DNA from: Onthomonas sp964456525
GTDB lineage: Bacteria > Bacillota > Clostridia > Oscillospirales > Oscillospiraceae
DNA: 64,000 bases
NCBI GenBank assembly: GCA_964456525.1
Contig: CAYWAP010000005.1
Span: 4,629-68,628 of the forward strand
Direction: 5' to 3'
How positions within the stretch are numbered: the first letter of the stretch is position 1; the number at the start of each line of letters is the position of its first letter. This document shows positions 17,030-25,391 of the stretch, one piece after another. The notes below the pieces were generated by a model, which worked only from the letters and a program-made list of their open reading frames with translations, did not search any database and was not told the origin of the DNA. The position numbers were made by a program, and so were the translations under genes.

Positions 17030-17044
17030 GCCTCTCCTTCCCAA

Positions 17045-17085
17045 CGATCCCCTTCTCCCAATCCCTTTGGAAGGGGATCGTTTCT
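17045..17085 (+). terminator. Rho-independent terminator after pheT
   Basis: Ten-base perfect arms CGATCCCCTT and AAGGGGATCG are followed by TTTCTT. Confidence 0.8.
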
Positions 17086-17149
17086 TCCGGATATAACATG
17101 CCGGCACCGGCTGAATTGACGCTGCGTCTATACCAGGAGGAACCTGTCT

Positions 17150-18886
17150 ATGCCTCGTAATTTAAAGAAAATGCTCGCCTATTACCGCCCCTATATGGGC
17201 ATCTTTTTTCTCGATTTGTTTTTTGCCACGATTATGTCGGCGGTGTCGCTGGTACTGCCCCTGATCATTCGCTACATCACCTCCTCCGTCGTCGATTGGG
17301 ATCCATCCACCGCACTTCGCCGCATTATTTTGCTGGGAATTCTGATGACGGTGCTGGTGCTGATTCAGTGCGGAAGCAATTACTACATCACCAATGTGGG
17401 CCATGTCATGGGCGCGCGCATTGAGCGCGATATGCGTAGCCAGATTTTTTCCCACTATCAAAAGCTGTCCTTCGCCTTTTACGACGAGCAAAAAGTGGGC
17501 AGTCTGATGAGCCGGGTCACCAACGACCTGTTTGACATCACCGAACTCATGCACCACGGACCGGAAAACATTATTTTATCGGTCTTTAAGCTGGCGGGCG
17601 CCCTTTTCATCCTCATGGGCATCAATGTGCGGCTGACCCTGGCGGCCTTTGCCCTGATTCCCGTGATGATCGTCTACGCCGTCTGGTATAACGGCAAAAT
17701 GAAGGCCGCATTCCGGCGCAACCGTGAACGAATTGCCGACATCAACACCCAAATTGAGGACAACCTCTCCGGCATCCGGGTGGTTAAGTCCTTTGCCAAT
17801 GAAGATGTGGAGCGGAAAAAGTTCCAGGTTGGCAACGAGGGCTTTCTCGCCGCCAAAAAGAACAGCTACCATTACATGGGCGGCTATCACGCCGGCTTGA
17901 CCGCCTTCACCACCATGATTCAGGTGCTGGTCATCGTCACCGGCGGGGTGGGAATCGCCCAGGGGTGGATGAACGTCACCGATCTGCTGACCTTCCTGCT
18001 GTATATCAGCGTATTCACGGACCCTGTCAAGACGCTGATCGACTTCACCGAGCAGTTTCAGAACGGCTACACCGGATTTGAACGCTTTCAGGAAATCCTG
18101 GACATCGAACCGGACATTCAGGACAGCCCCAACGCCGTCGAACTGCCCCGGGTACAGGGCAACATCACCCTTGACAATGTGTCCTTCCGCTATGAGACCA
18201 GTTCCGAGGAAGTGCTGAACCACGTCAGCCTCCAGATTCCGGCGGGCGCCTATGTCGCGCTGGTCGGCCCCTCCGGGGCGGGCAAGAGCACCCTGTGCAG
18301 TCTGATTCCCCGGTTCTACGACGTGACCGGCGGCACAATCTCCATCGATGGTTATGACATCCGGGATGTGACCACCAGAAGCCTGCGCAGCCAAATCGGC
18401 ATCGTGCAGCAGGATGTATACCTCTTCGGCGGCACGGTTTTGGAGAATATTCAATACGGCCGCCCCGGCGCTTCCCGGGAAGAGGTGATTCAGGCGGCCA
18501 AAAACGCCAACGCCCACGACTTCATCATGGAGCTTCCCGACGGCTATGACACCAACATCGGCCAGCGGGGCGTCAAGCTCTCCGGCGGCCAGAAGCAGCG
18601 CCTGTCCATCGCCCGCGTCTTTCTGAAAAATCCGCCGATCCTGATCTTTGACGAGGCCACTTCCGCCCTTGACAACGAAAGCGAGCATGTGGTGCAGGAG
18701 AGCTTGGAAAAGCTGACCCAAAACCGCACAACCCTCGTCATCGCCCACCGCCTGTCCACCATCCGAAACGCTGAGCGCATTCTGGTTCTCACGGACAACG
18801 GCATTGAGGAAGAAGGCAGCCACGAGGAATTGATGGCCAAACACGGCCTGTATGAACACCTCTATAACCTGCAATTCGAAAAATAA
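17150..18886 (+). CDS. ABC transporter half-molecule, fused permease and ATPase
   Basis: A 578-residue exporter-type ABC protein that works as a dimer. Six membrane helices occupy about 1-310 (first at YYRPYMGIFFLDLFFATIM), and the ATPase follows. Visible are Walker A GPSGAGKSTL near 371, Q-loop IGIVQQDVYLF, signature LSGGQKQR near 480, Walker B ILIFDEATSALD and the switch His in IAHRLST. It belongs to the MsbA/LmrA-like multidrug and lipid exporter group; substrate unknown. AGGAGGAA precedes the ATG. Only one half is present, so a homodimer is likely, unlike many Firmicute exporters that come as gene pairs. It is monocistronic with a terminator directly after it. Confidence 0.94.
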   Translation: MPRNLKKMLAYYRPYMGIFFLDLFFATIMSAVSLVLPLIIRYITSSVVDWDPSTALRRIILLGILMTVLVLIQCGSNYYITNVGHVMGARIERDMRSQIFSHYQKLSFAFYDEQKVGSLMSRVTNDLFDITELMHHGPENIILSVFKLAGALFILMGINVRLTLAAFALIPVMIVYAVWYNGKMKAAFRRNRERIADINTQIEDNLSGIRVVKSFANEDVERKKFQVGNEGFLAAKKNSYHYMGGYHAGLTAFTTMIQVLVIVTGGVGIAQGWMNVTDLLTFLLYISVFTDPVKTLIDFTEQFQNGYTGFERFQEILDIEPDIQDSPNAVELPRVQGNITLDNVSFRYETSSEEVLNHVSLQIPAGAYVALVGPSGAGKSTLCSLIPRFYDVTGGTISIDGYDIRDVTTRSLRSQIGIVQQDVYLFGGTVLENIQYGRPGASREEVIQAAKNANAHDFIMELPDGYDTNIGQRGVKLSGGQKQRLSIARVFLKNPPILIFDEATSALDNESEHVVQESLEKLTQNRTTLVIAHRLSTIRNAERILVLTDNGIEEEGSHEELMAKHGLYEHLYNLQFEK

Positions 18887-18887
18887 C

Positions 18888-18925
18888 AAAATCCCGTCCC
18901 CTTTTCCGAGGACGGGATTTTCTCT
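18888..18925. terminator. Bidirectional terminator between ABC transporter and hydrolase
   Basis: Perfect 12-base arms AAAATCCCGTCC and GGACGGGATTTT flank a short loop, with A and T tracts outside, so it can serve the convergent genes on both strands. Confidence 0.85.
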
Positions 18926-18957
18926 TGGCAATCATCCGGGAACACAGGACGCAGCTC

Positions 18958-20028
18958 CTAGGTCTTTGCCCTCAACCGGTTCAGCGCTTCCACAAACTTC
19001 CTGGGTTTTTCGGCGTGAATGGCGTGATCGGCCCGAACCCGAACCGTCTCGCAATTGGGAATCATGCGCTGAACCCGGTCGGCGTCTTTCAGGGAGTTGG
19101 CCGAGTAGAGCGTGCCGTCCCGGCCATAGCGGACGTTGCCTTTCAGATAAATCACCGGGCAACCCAGGCTTTTGAGTACTTCACCCTGGCGGACGCCCCT
19201 CATCCACCGCCCGGTGTAGAGGGCATAGCCGCATTCCAGATCATACCGGTCGTAATAGTAAAGGGACGCCAGATGGGAATAGGGCAGATATTTCAGCTTT
19301 AAGGGGCCGGCGGGATGGGTCTTGCGGTACTGCTCAGCCCAGTAGACCACCTTATCCCGCATGCCGCCATAGAGGGAGAACAGGAAGCCGTGCCGGATGT
19401 AATAGAGCACATAATCACGCTCTTCCCTCTGCTTCCGGAACTGATGTATCACTTCAAAGGAGTCCTTCCAGGCAAGGCAGCCGTCGTCCTTCTTCATCTC
19501 TGTGGGTGTGATGTGGAAGAAGGGCGGATCTTCCAGCAGAAGGCCGGTCACCGCTTCCGGCGCCCAGGCCGCCATCCAGGCGGCGATCACGCCGCCCGTG
19601 GAGTGCCCCGAGAGCAGGCAGGGTTTTCCAATCACGTGCTTGATAAACCAGAGCAGCGCCTCGCCGTTTTCCCGGCAGGTGTAGAGAGCCGGGCGATGTT
19701 CCGAGCCGCCGTGCCCAAAGCAATCCACCGCAAAGACGTGATAGGATTTGGCAAGGGCCGGCAAGACCGCGTCGTAATCCTCCCAGCACGTGCCCTGGCC
19801 GTGGATGAGCAGCAACGGCATCCCCTTGGCCGGCCCTTCGGCGTAACCAATCAGGGCGCCGTTTGGGGCGCGCACCTGTCGTTCCCGATAGCCCGCCCGG
19901 CGGGTCTTTTTCAGCCGGTTGTCATCGTAGTGCATGTTGTTGTAAACGTAAATCCGCGCCACCAGCACCGCCAGCAGCACAACAATCAGCACAACAATCA
20001 ACACCATCCGTATCGTTCGAACCATCAT
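18958..20028 (-). CDS. Membrane-anchored alpha/beta hydrolase
   Basis: A 356-residue alpha/beta hydrolase with one N-terminal membrane helix (residues 4-30, mostly Val/Leu/Ile) that should anchor the catalytic domain outside the membrane. The core shows LLLIHGQGTCWEDYD (oxyanion hole), DCFGHGGSEH, the nucleophile elbow LSGHSTGGVIAAWMA with its serine, and a late ADHAIHAEKP with the likely catalytic His. A helical lid of about 110 residues lies between. Substrate is unknown; esterase or lipase activity is the family default. Its ATG overlaps the stop of the GIY-YIG gene by four bases. Confidence 0.85.
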   Translation of the reverse strand: MMVRTIRMVLIVVLIVVLLAVLVARIYVYNNMHYDDNRLKKTRRAGYRERQVRAPNGALIGYAEGPAKGMPLLLIHGQGTCWEDYDAVLPALAKSYHVFAVDCFGHGGSEHRPALYTCRENGEALLWFIKHVIGKPCLLSGHSTGGVIAAWMAAWAPEAVTGLLLEDPPFFHITPTEMKKDDGCLAWKDSFEVIHQFRKQREERDYVLYYIRHGFLFSLYGGMRDKVVYWAEQYRKTHPAGPLKLKYLPYSHLASLYYYDRYDLECGYALYTGRWMRGVRQGEVLKSLGCPVIYLKGNVRYGRDGTLYSANSLKDADRVQRMIPNCETVRVRADHAIHAEKPRKFVEALNRLRAKT

Positions 20029-20399
20029 GGAGTTCCCACGTCCCCTTTCCTTCCTGCTGCATTTCCGGCAAATGTCCCCGCAGAGCCGGCAGCGCCTGCC
20101 TCCCCATCGGACGTTACGCCGCCCCCGGAGGGGATCTCCCCGCCGTTTGCCCGCTGATAGGCCCGGGCCAGCCCTTCCTTTTCCCTGTGCGTCAGCCGTT
20201 TTAACGCCCGCTCCCGGCGAAGGGCTGCGCCCTTATCCGGGCACACCTCCCGGTAAACGACATAAACTGGCAAACGGGAGCGGGTGTATTTGGCGCCCTT
20301 CCCCTCATTGTGGACGCGCTCCCGGCGCTCCACATCGGTTGTATAGCCGGAATAGTAGCTGCCGTCTGCACAGCGCAGCATGTAAACAAAATAATCCAT
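20025..20399 (-). CDS. GIY-YIG nuclease-like protein
   Basis: A 124-residue protein whose first 75 residues form a GIY-YIG domain of the YhbQ/UPF0213 type: YFVYMLRCADGSYYSGYTT, then a conserved Arg in DVERRERVHNEGKGAKYTRS, and the Glu-bearing helix further on. Bacterial members are small, often structure-specific DNA nucleases, but most are uncharacterised. The last 40 residues are Gly/Ala-rich and low in complexity. The start could be either of two adjacent ATGs (20402 or 20399); I chose the one better spaced from AGTGGA. It leads a two-gene operon with the hydrolase. Confidence 0.85.
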   Translation of the reverse strand: MDYFVYMLRCADGSYYSGYTTDVERRERVHNEGKGAKYTRSRLPVYVVYREVCPDKGAALRRERALKRLTHREKEGLARAYQRANGGEIPSGGGVTSDGEAGAAGSAGTFAGNAAGRKGDVGTP

Positions 20400-20433
20400 C
20401 ATGTATCCACTCTGTTTAAACCATTCTTTCCCT

Positions 20434-20462
20434 ATTTTAGCGGATGGAGCGGGATTTCTCAA
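20434..20462 (-). promoter_or_regulatory. Sigma-A promoter for the GIY-YIG/hydrolase operon
   Basis: Minus strand TTGAGA, 17-base spacer, TAAAAT. Confidence 0.65.
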
Positions 20463-20507
20463 CCACATTCTGCCGGATTTCTATTTAATCTTTCTGTTAT
20501 TTATGGT

Positions 20508-20536
20508 TTGCAAAACCGGCCGCCGCCCTGTATACT
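20508..20536 (+). promoter_or_regulatory. Sigma-A promoter for dus
   Basis: TTGCAA, 17-base spacer, TATACT, about 35 bases upstream of the dus start codon and divergent from the promoter at 20434-20462. Confidence 0.7.
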
Positions 20537-20571
20537 GGTGCTGATACCTCAACAGAAGGAAGCACACACAT

Positions 20572-21549
20572 ATGCACTACTGCTTTGCCCCCATGGAGGG
20601 GATTACCGGCTACCTTTACCGAAACGTCTACAACCAGTTTTTTGGCTCCAGGGGGCCGGAACGCTACTTTGCCCCCTTTATCACCCCGACGCGCACAACG
20701 AACTTCAAGTCCCGGGAGCTGAACGACTTGACCCTGGAGCACAATCCCAACATCCATTTGATTCCCCAGGTGCTGACCAATCGCGCCGAAGATTTCCTGT
20801 ATTTCACCGAAAAGCTGTATGAAATGGGCTATCAGGAGGTCAATTTAAATTTGGGCTGCCCCTCCCGAACCGTGGTGTCCAAGGGCAGAGGCTCCGGCTT
20901 TCTGGCAGACCCCCTCGCGCTGGAGCGCTTTTTTGAGGAGGTATTTGCCCACACGGTGGTGAAAATATCCGTTAAGACGCGAATTGGCAAGGATTCCCCG
21001 GAGGAGTTTCCGGATCTCATCGACCTTTACAACCGCTATCCCATCTCGGAGCTGATCGTCCATCCGCGCATTCAGCTGGACTACTACAACAACCACGCCG
21101 ATTGGGACGCCTTCCAGCTGGCTGTGGACCGGTGCGTCCACCCCCTGTGCTATAATGGGGATCTATTTACGGCGGCGGATGTGGAGCGTTTCCAAGCCCG
21201 GTTTCCCAGTGTGGACAGGATCATGCTGGGGCGGGGCGCCATCGCCAACCCGGCCCTGTTCCGGCAGCTGCGCTGCGGCAAGGGCCTGACCAAACCGGAG
21301 CTGCGCCAGTTCCACGAGGCCGTCAAGGCCCGCTATTCGGAGGTTTTCTACGGCGAGCGCCCAGTGCTGTGCAAGCTGAAGGAGCTGTGGAACTACATGA
21401 TCTGCATGTTCGAGGGCACGGAGCCCATCTTGAAGCGGATGCGAAAGGCCCAGCACCTCAGCGACTTTGAAACCGCCGTCTCTGACCTGTTTCGGGACTG
21501 CGCGCTGAATCCCAACGCCGGGTTTCAGCCCAAAAAGGGAGGAACATAA
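20572..21549 (+). CDS. tRNA-dihydrouridine synthase
   Basis: A 325-residue FMN-dependent enzyme that reduces uridines of tRNA to dihydrouridine. The TIM-barrel begins FAPMEGITGYLYRN and carries the catalytic cysteine in VNLNLGCPSRTVVSKGRGSG near residue 95. FMN and substrate contacts are in VKISVKTRIG, VHPRIQ, YNGDLFTA and IMLGRGAIANPALF. The paralogue (DusB, DusC or other) cannot be assigned from sequence alone, so no symbol is given. ung follows after two bases and overlaps its ribosome site region, so the two are co-transcribed from the promoter at 20508. Confidence 0.92.
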   Translation: MHYCFAPMEGITGYLYRNVYNQFFGSRGPERYFAPFITPTRTTNFKSRELNDLTLEHNPNIHLIPQVLTNRAEDFLYFTEKLYEMGYQEVNLNLGCPSRTVVSKGRGSGFLADPLALERFFEEVFAHTVVKISVKTRIGKDSPEEFPDLIDLYNRYPISELIVHPRIQLDYYNNHADWDAFQLAVDRCVHPLCYNGDLFTAADVERFQARFPSVDRIMLGRGAIANPALFRQLRCGKGLTKPELRQFHEAVKARYSEVFYGERPVLCKLKELWNYMICMFEGTEPILKRMRKAQHLSDFETAVSDLFRDCALNPNAGFQPKKGGT

Positions 21550-21551
21550 CG

Positions 21552-22241
21552 ATGTGGCACGAACAGGAACTGGGCGCCTGGGCCGAAACGGTTCAGCGTT
21601 TTTCCCAAGAAGACTGGTATATCAACTTAATGACAAAGGTGGAGGCCGCCTACGCCGCCGGAGAGCCGCCGGTCTACCCGGCCCGAGAACATTTATTTGC
21701 CGCCCTGCGGCTGACCGGGCCGGAGGATGTGAAGTGCGTCATTGTGGGGCAGGATCCCTACCACGGCCCCGGTCAGGCCCACGGGCTGGCCTTTTCGGTG
21801 CAGCCGGAGGTCAAAATTCCCCCATCCCTTCGAAACATTTACAAAGAGCTGCATGCAGATCTACAGCTCCCCATCCCCGCCACCGGTGATCTCCGCCCCT
21901 GGGCGCGGCAGGGCGTCCTGCTGCTGAACAACGTGCTCACGGTTTACGACGGCGCACCCAACAGTCACAAAAAATGGGGGTGGCAGCGCTTTACAGATGA
22001 GCTGCTAAAATCGCTGCAAAGCTGTCCTCAGCCCATTACCTTCCTCCTTTGGGGGCGGGAGGCCCAGAAAAAGGGGGCCCTGGCCCAGCCAGAGCACAGC
22101 CCTTATCCGCGCCTGGTGCTGGAATCCAACCACCCCAGCCCTCTGTCTGCCAACCGGGGGTTCTTTGGCTCCAAACCGTTCAGCCGGGTCAACGAATTCC
22201 TCATCGCAAACGGCGCGGCCCCAATTGACTGGCGCATCTGA
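21552..22241 (+). CDS. ung: Uracil-DNA glycosylase (family 1)
   Basis: A 229-residue enzyme removing uracil from DNA. The water-activating motif VGQDPYHGPGQAHGLAFSV has catalytic Asp68, and the leucine/His loop is ESNHPSPLSANRGFFG near 190. Length and motifs are those of UNG, not the iron-sulphur families 4 and 5. GGAGG precedes the ATG with eight bases. It directly follows dus. Confidence 0.96.
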   Translation: MWHEQELGAWAETVQRFSQEDWYINLMTKVEAAYAAGEPPVYPAREHLFAALRLTGPEDVKCVIVGQDPYHGPGQAHGLAFSVQPEVKIPPSLRNIYKELHADLQLPIPATGDLRPWARQGVLLLNNVLTVYDGAPNSHKKWGWQRFTDELLKSLQSCPQPITFLLWGREAQKKGALAQPEHSPYPRLVLESNHPSPLSANRGFFGSKPFSRVNEFLIANGAAPIDWRI

Positions 22242-22324
22242 ACGGCCTTTGACCTTCAGCCGCGGACAAATGCCCGCAACGCTCTATTTTCAAACATGAT
22301 TTTAACTAATTTTTAAGTTTCCTC

Positions 22325-22353
22325 TTTACAGCTTCTCTTTTTTGCGTTAAAAT
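22325..22353 (+). promoter_or_regulatory. Sigma-A promoter for ireB
   Basis: TTTACA, 17-base spacer, TAAAAT, about 45 bases before the ireB start codon. Confidence 0.7.
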
Positions 22354-22399
22354 AAGCTACGTGATTTCTGACACGACACACCACTGGAGGTTCTGCCTT

Positions 22400-22651
22400 A
22401 TGTCCGATATCGATTACACGCGGCGATTTGACATCTCCCGCAATGACGACTGGGAAACCCGTCAGATCCTTTCTATGGTCTACACAGCGCTGCAGGAAAA
22501 GGGTTATAACCCAATCAACCAGATTGTGGGTTACATCCTGTCTGAAGACCCCACCTATATCACCAATTATAACAACGCCAGGGCGTTGATTCGTAAACTG
22601 GATCGTGATGAACTGCTCCAGGAATTGGTGCGCTCTTATCTTGGCGTCTAA
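22400..22651 (+). CDS. IreB-family regulatory phosphoprotein (UPF0297)
   Basis: An 83-residue protein of the IreB/UPF0297 family, known in Enterococcus as a substrate of the Ser/Thr kinase IreK that controls cephalosporin resistance. The signature VYTALQEKGYNPINQIVGYILSEDPTYIT is nearly invariant here. The start at 22400 is chosen for GGAGG nine bases upstream and the family N-terminus (SDIDYTRRFD). In most Firmicutes it sits between alaS and ruvX; here it stands alone with its own promoter and terminator. Confidence 0.93.
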   Translation: MSDIDYTRRFDISRNDDWETRQILSMVYTALQEKGYNPINQIVGYILSEDPTYITNYNNARALIRKLDRDELLQELVRSYLGV

Positions 22652-22674
22652 ACCTTGCCGCTTGACGTGGTAAC

Positions 22675-22707
22675 GGGCCCTTCCGTCATGGACGGGCCTT
22701 TTTTTGG
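22675..22707 (+). terminator. Rho-independent terminator after ireB
   Basis: A GC-rich hairpin (GGGCCCTTCCGTC and GACGGGCC) is followed by seven T residues. Confidence 0.75.
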
Positions 22708-22783
22708 CGTATTGACGAAATCCCGGGGGAAAAACAGCCGTTTTTCCCCAAATTTTACCACAGGTTAAAAATTGACACAGAGG

Positions 22784-22812
22784 TTGACACAAAGAAAACA
22801 ATGTGTTACAAT
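22784..22812 (+). promoter_or_regulatory. Strong sigma-A promoter for the 97-aa protein
   Basis: Perfect TTGACA, 17-base spacer, TACAAT. A second TTGACA lies 12 bases upstream at 22772-22777. Confidence 0.8.
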
Positions 22813-22840
22813 TTGGTTACAGTTTCAAGGAGGTATTCTA

Positions 22841-23134
22841 ATGGCCGATTCCAAAGCTATCCCTATGACGTACAAAGGCCATCCACTTCGCAGAAAGGAC
22901 AATCTGATCTACTACGGAAGCATGGCGGATAAGTACATCATCATGCTCCAGGTTCTGGACACCAAAAAAGTTGGCGATCTGGACGTGGCGACCCGTGTGG
23001 CCGTTCAATTGCAGCTCACGGCTCCCGACCTGAAATCCCGTGACCGCGTTGTCCGCAAAAGCGAAAAGAACAGTCTGTACGCCGCAATGGATCTTGGTGT
23101 TGTCTGGCTCAATCGTGCACTTTCTTCAAACTGA
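22841..23134 (+). CDS. Conserved hypothetical protein, 97 aa
   Basis: A 97-residue soluble protein with no signal peptide, membrane segment or known motif. The N-terminus (MTYKGHPLRRKDNLIYYGSM) is basic and aromatic, and the rest predicts as alternating strands and helices, with YIIMLQVLDTKKVGDLDVAT in the middle. I do not recognise a characterised family. AAGGAGG lies seven bases before the ATG, and the near-consensus promoter suggests high expression. The large secreted SH3/NlpC gene begins 75 bases downstream without an obvious terminator between, so they may be co-transcribed. Confidence 0.75.
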   Translation: MADSKAIPMTYKGHPLRRKDNLIYYGSMADKYIIMLQVLDTKKVGDLDVATRVAVQLQLTAPDLKSRDRVVRKSEKNSLYAAMDLGVVWLNRALSSN

Positions 23135-23208
23135 CGGTTGCTGCGGTCCGCAAACCGCAGATAGGGGTTCCTTGCCCCTCCGACAAAAATAGAATGGAGG
23201 CTATCCGA

Positions 23209-25302
23209 TTGCACTCACCAAAGAGACTAATCACAGGGCTGATTCTGGTCTTTTCTCTTTGCCTCTGCATGGCGTCTTTCGCACTTGCGGATTCTTCTGG
23301 TACAATTATCAGCGACTGTGTGCGCGTGCGCACCCAGCCCAGCACGGATTCCGAAGTGTATCAGCAGCTGAACAGCGGCGATATTGTCACAGTGACCGAA
23401 GACGCTGATGAGAACGGTTGGGTTGAAATTCAATTCACCTATACTGAGGATGGGACCACCAAGACCGGTTATGTCAGCGAGCTCTACATCTCCGTAGACG
23501 AATCTGACGATTCCGACAGCGACTCCAGCGACGATACAGAGACAGAAACAGAGACGGATTCCAGCGACGCTTCTGAAGAAGTAGAATCTGAAACCGATTC
23601 TACGGAAGCGGAAGAGGAAACCGACAGCGAAGCAGAAGAGGAAACCTCTACCGAGGATATCACGCTCTCTACTTCCATCTCCGTGACTGCCACCGTTGCA
23701 GACTCTGACTCCCAGATCTATCAGGAAACTGACTCCGATTCCGATGTCGTCATCAGCATTGATGAGGACTGCATCGTCACCGTTCTGGGTGATGCGGATG
23801 AAGAGGGCTGGGTTGAGGTCAGCTATGTCGCCGGCGACGGCGAGACCTACAAGGGCTACATGACCTCCAGCGCGCTGGATATGAACACCATCGGCGCAGG
23901 AAGCTGCCAAGTGGCTTTCGCCATTGTCCGTGAATCTTCCGATTCCACTTCTGACGTGGTTGGTGTCCTGCCTCTGGATGCTGAGGTGGATATTTACGAG
24001 GTTGTCGACGGCAAGTATCGCATCAAGTATGACGATCTGACCGGCTGGGTTGACGCAAGCAGCATCAGCCTTGAAAGCGAAGAGGAAGATGACCTCTACG
24101 GTTACGGCATCGTCACCATCGATCAGCTTCGGCTCCGCTCCAAGCGCAGCACAGATTCCAGCATAAAGGCCAAGATCGCAGAGGGCACTGTCCTTCAGCT
24201 GATTAACCTGAAGAACGGCTGGTACAAGACCGTTTACAACGGGTATACCGGTTACGTTATGGCCGAGTACATCGAGGAAGTCGATACTTCCTTTGAGGGA
24301 TATGTTGAGGTCACCTCTTCTTCCCTGTATCTGCGTGCGGGTGCTGGCACCGGTTATGCAAAGCTCACGGTCATCCCTTCCGGAACGGTTTTGGAGACCA
24401 CCGGCGCCATTGGTAAATGGTATCTGGTTACTTATGACGGTTTCACCGGTTTTGTCAGCGGTGATTTCGTTTCCGCCACCACGGAAGACGGCTTTACGGT
24501 CAGCGATGACACAACTGCCGACGATTCCATCGTCGTCTCTGTAGATGTTCTGAACCTCCGCGCCGAGGCCAGTACGAGTGCCGAAAAGCTGGACACCCTG
24601 TCCAAGGGCACTGAATTGGATGTCCTGGAAGAGGAGGACGGCTGGTACCAGATTGAATACGACGGTCAGGTTGGCTATGTCAAGAAGGAATACACCAGCA
24701 CTGCCGCAGAGCTTGAGGCTGCAGAGGCTGCCGCTGCCGCGGAAGCTGCTGCCGCAGAGGCCGCAGCCGCAGAAGCTGCCGCTGCAGAAAGCGCGTCGGC
24801 ATCTTCCAGTTCCAGCTCTTCTAGTTCCTCCAGCTCCAGCTCTTCCAGCTCCAGCTCCAGTTCTAGTTCTTCCAGCTCCAGCTCTTCCAGCTCCAGCTCC
24901 AGTTCTAGTTCTTCCAGCTCCAGCTCTTCTAGTTCCAGTTCCTCCAGCTCTTCCAGTTCCAGCTCTGGCGCTGCTGTGCTCGCTTACGCCAGCCAGTTTG
25001 TTGGCAACCCCTATGTGTGGGGCGGCACGAGCCTGACCAACGGCGCTGACTGCTCCGGCTTCGTCCAGGCTGTCTTTGCAAAGTTTGGCGTCTCCCTCCC
25101 CCATAGCTCTTCTGCCATCCGCAGCTACGGGAAAGAGGTCAGCTACTCCGAAATGCAGGTTGGTGACGTGGTCTGCTACAGCGGTCATGTTGGTATCTAT
25201 GCCGGCAATGGTAAGTTGCTCAGCGCACTGAACTCGAGTTCTGGCATTACGTATTGCTCCGTGAACTACAAGTCGATTATTACCATTCGCCGTATGCTTT
25301 AA
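23209..25302 (+). CDS. Secreted SH3b-repeat NlpC/P60 peptidase with a 55-Ser linker
   Basis: A 697-residue cell-wall hydrolase starting at a TTG: the GGAGG just upstream lies within an earlier in-frame ATG codon context (23194), which itself has no ribosome site. Residues 1-27 are a signal peptide (SFALA at the end). Six SH3b-like repeats, for wall binding, lie at about 33-90, 165-230, 235-290, 298-360, 365-425 and 440-500, with a Glu/Asp/Ser/Thr-rich linker after the first. An Ala/Glu stretch, then 55 unbroken serines (532-586), lead to the NlpC/P60 domain with Cys615 (ADCSGF) and His660 (SGHVGIY). The third catalytic polar residue, often His, appears as Ser672. It should cleave peptidoglycan stem peptides. 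Confidence 0.93.
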   Translation: MHSPKRLITGLILVFSLCLCMASFALADSSGTIISDCVRVRTQPSTDSEVYQQLNSGDIVTVTEDADENGWVEIQFTYTEDGTTKTGYVSELYISVDESDDSDSDSSDDTETETETDSSDASEEVESETDSTEAEEETDSEAEEETSTEDITLSTSISVTATVADSDSQIYQETDSDSDVVISIDEDCIVTVLGDADEEGWVEVSYVAGDGETYKGYMTSSALDMNTIGAGSCQVAFAIVRESSDSTSDVVGVLPLDAEVDIYEVVDGKYRIKYDDLTGWVDASSISLESEEEDDLYGYGIVTIDQLRLRSKRSTDSSIKAKIAEGTVLQLINLKNGWYKTVYNGYTGYVMAEYIEEVDTSFEGYVEVTSSSLYLRAGAGTGYAKLTVIPSGTVLETTGAIGKWYLVTYDGFTGFVSGDFVSATTEDGFTVSDDTTADDSIVVSVDVLNLRAEASTSAEKLDTLSKGTELDVLEEEDGWYQIEYDGQVGYVKKEYTSTAAELEAAEAAAAAEAAAAEAAAAEAAAAESASASSSSSSSSSSSSSSSSSSSSSSSSSSSSSSSSSSSSSSSSSSSSSSSSSSSSSSSGAAVLAYASQFVGNPYVWGGTSLTNGADCSGFVQAVFAKFGVSLPHSSSAIRSYGKEVSYSEMQVGDVVCYSGHVGIYAGNGKLLSALNSSSGITYCSVNYKSIITIRRML
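24802..24966 (+). repeat. Serine-codon low-complexity tract with 42-base tandem repeat
   Basis: 165 bases made only of TCT, TCC, AGT and AGC encode 55 consecutive serines. Within it 24841-24882 and 24883-24924 are identical 42-base units, with degenerate copies around them. Confidence 0.95.
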
Positions 25303-25309
25303 TGCAACG

Positions 25310-25342
25310 AAATCCCGGGCTCTCGCGAGTCCGGGATTTTTT
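25310..25342 (+). terminator. Rho-independent terminator after the NlpC/P60 gene
   Basis: Arms AAATCCCGG and CCGGGATTT (perfect) are followed by a run of T. Confidence 0.85.
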
Positions 25343-25391
25343 CTGTTTTTATTTGCAGTTCATCGTGTGATCCCTTCTGCCCAAGGAGATT

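Noticed and set aside
14714..17107. A 797-codon open frame on the minus strand opposite pheT
   Set aside because: It mirrors the codon structure of pheT, has no ribosome site and its composition (Gly/His/Val/Asp-rich) is typical of antisense frames in GC-rich genes.
24802..24966. Possible CRISPR-like or satellite array
   Set aside because: The repeats are in frame Ser codons without spacers; there are no cas genes.
23227..25188. A 653-codon frame opposite the NlpC/P60 gene with Gly/Arg/Ala-rich repeats
   Set aside because: Its repeats are the antisense reading of the Ser tract; no start signals.
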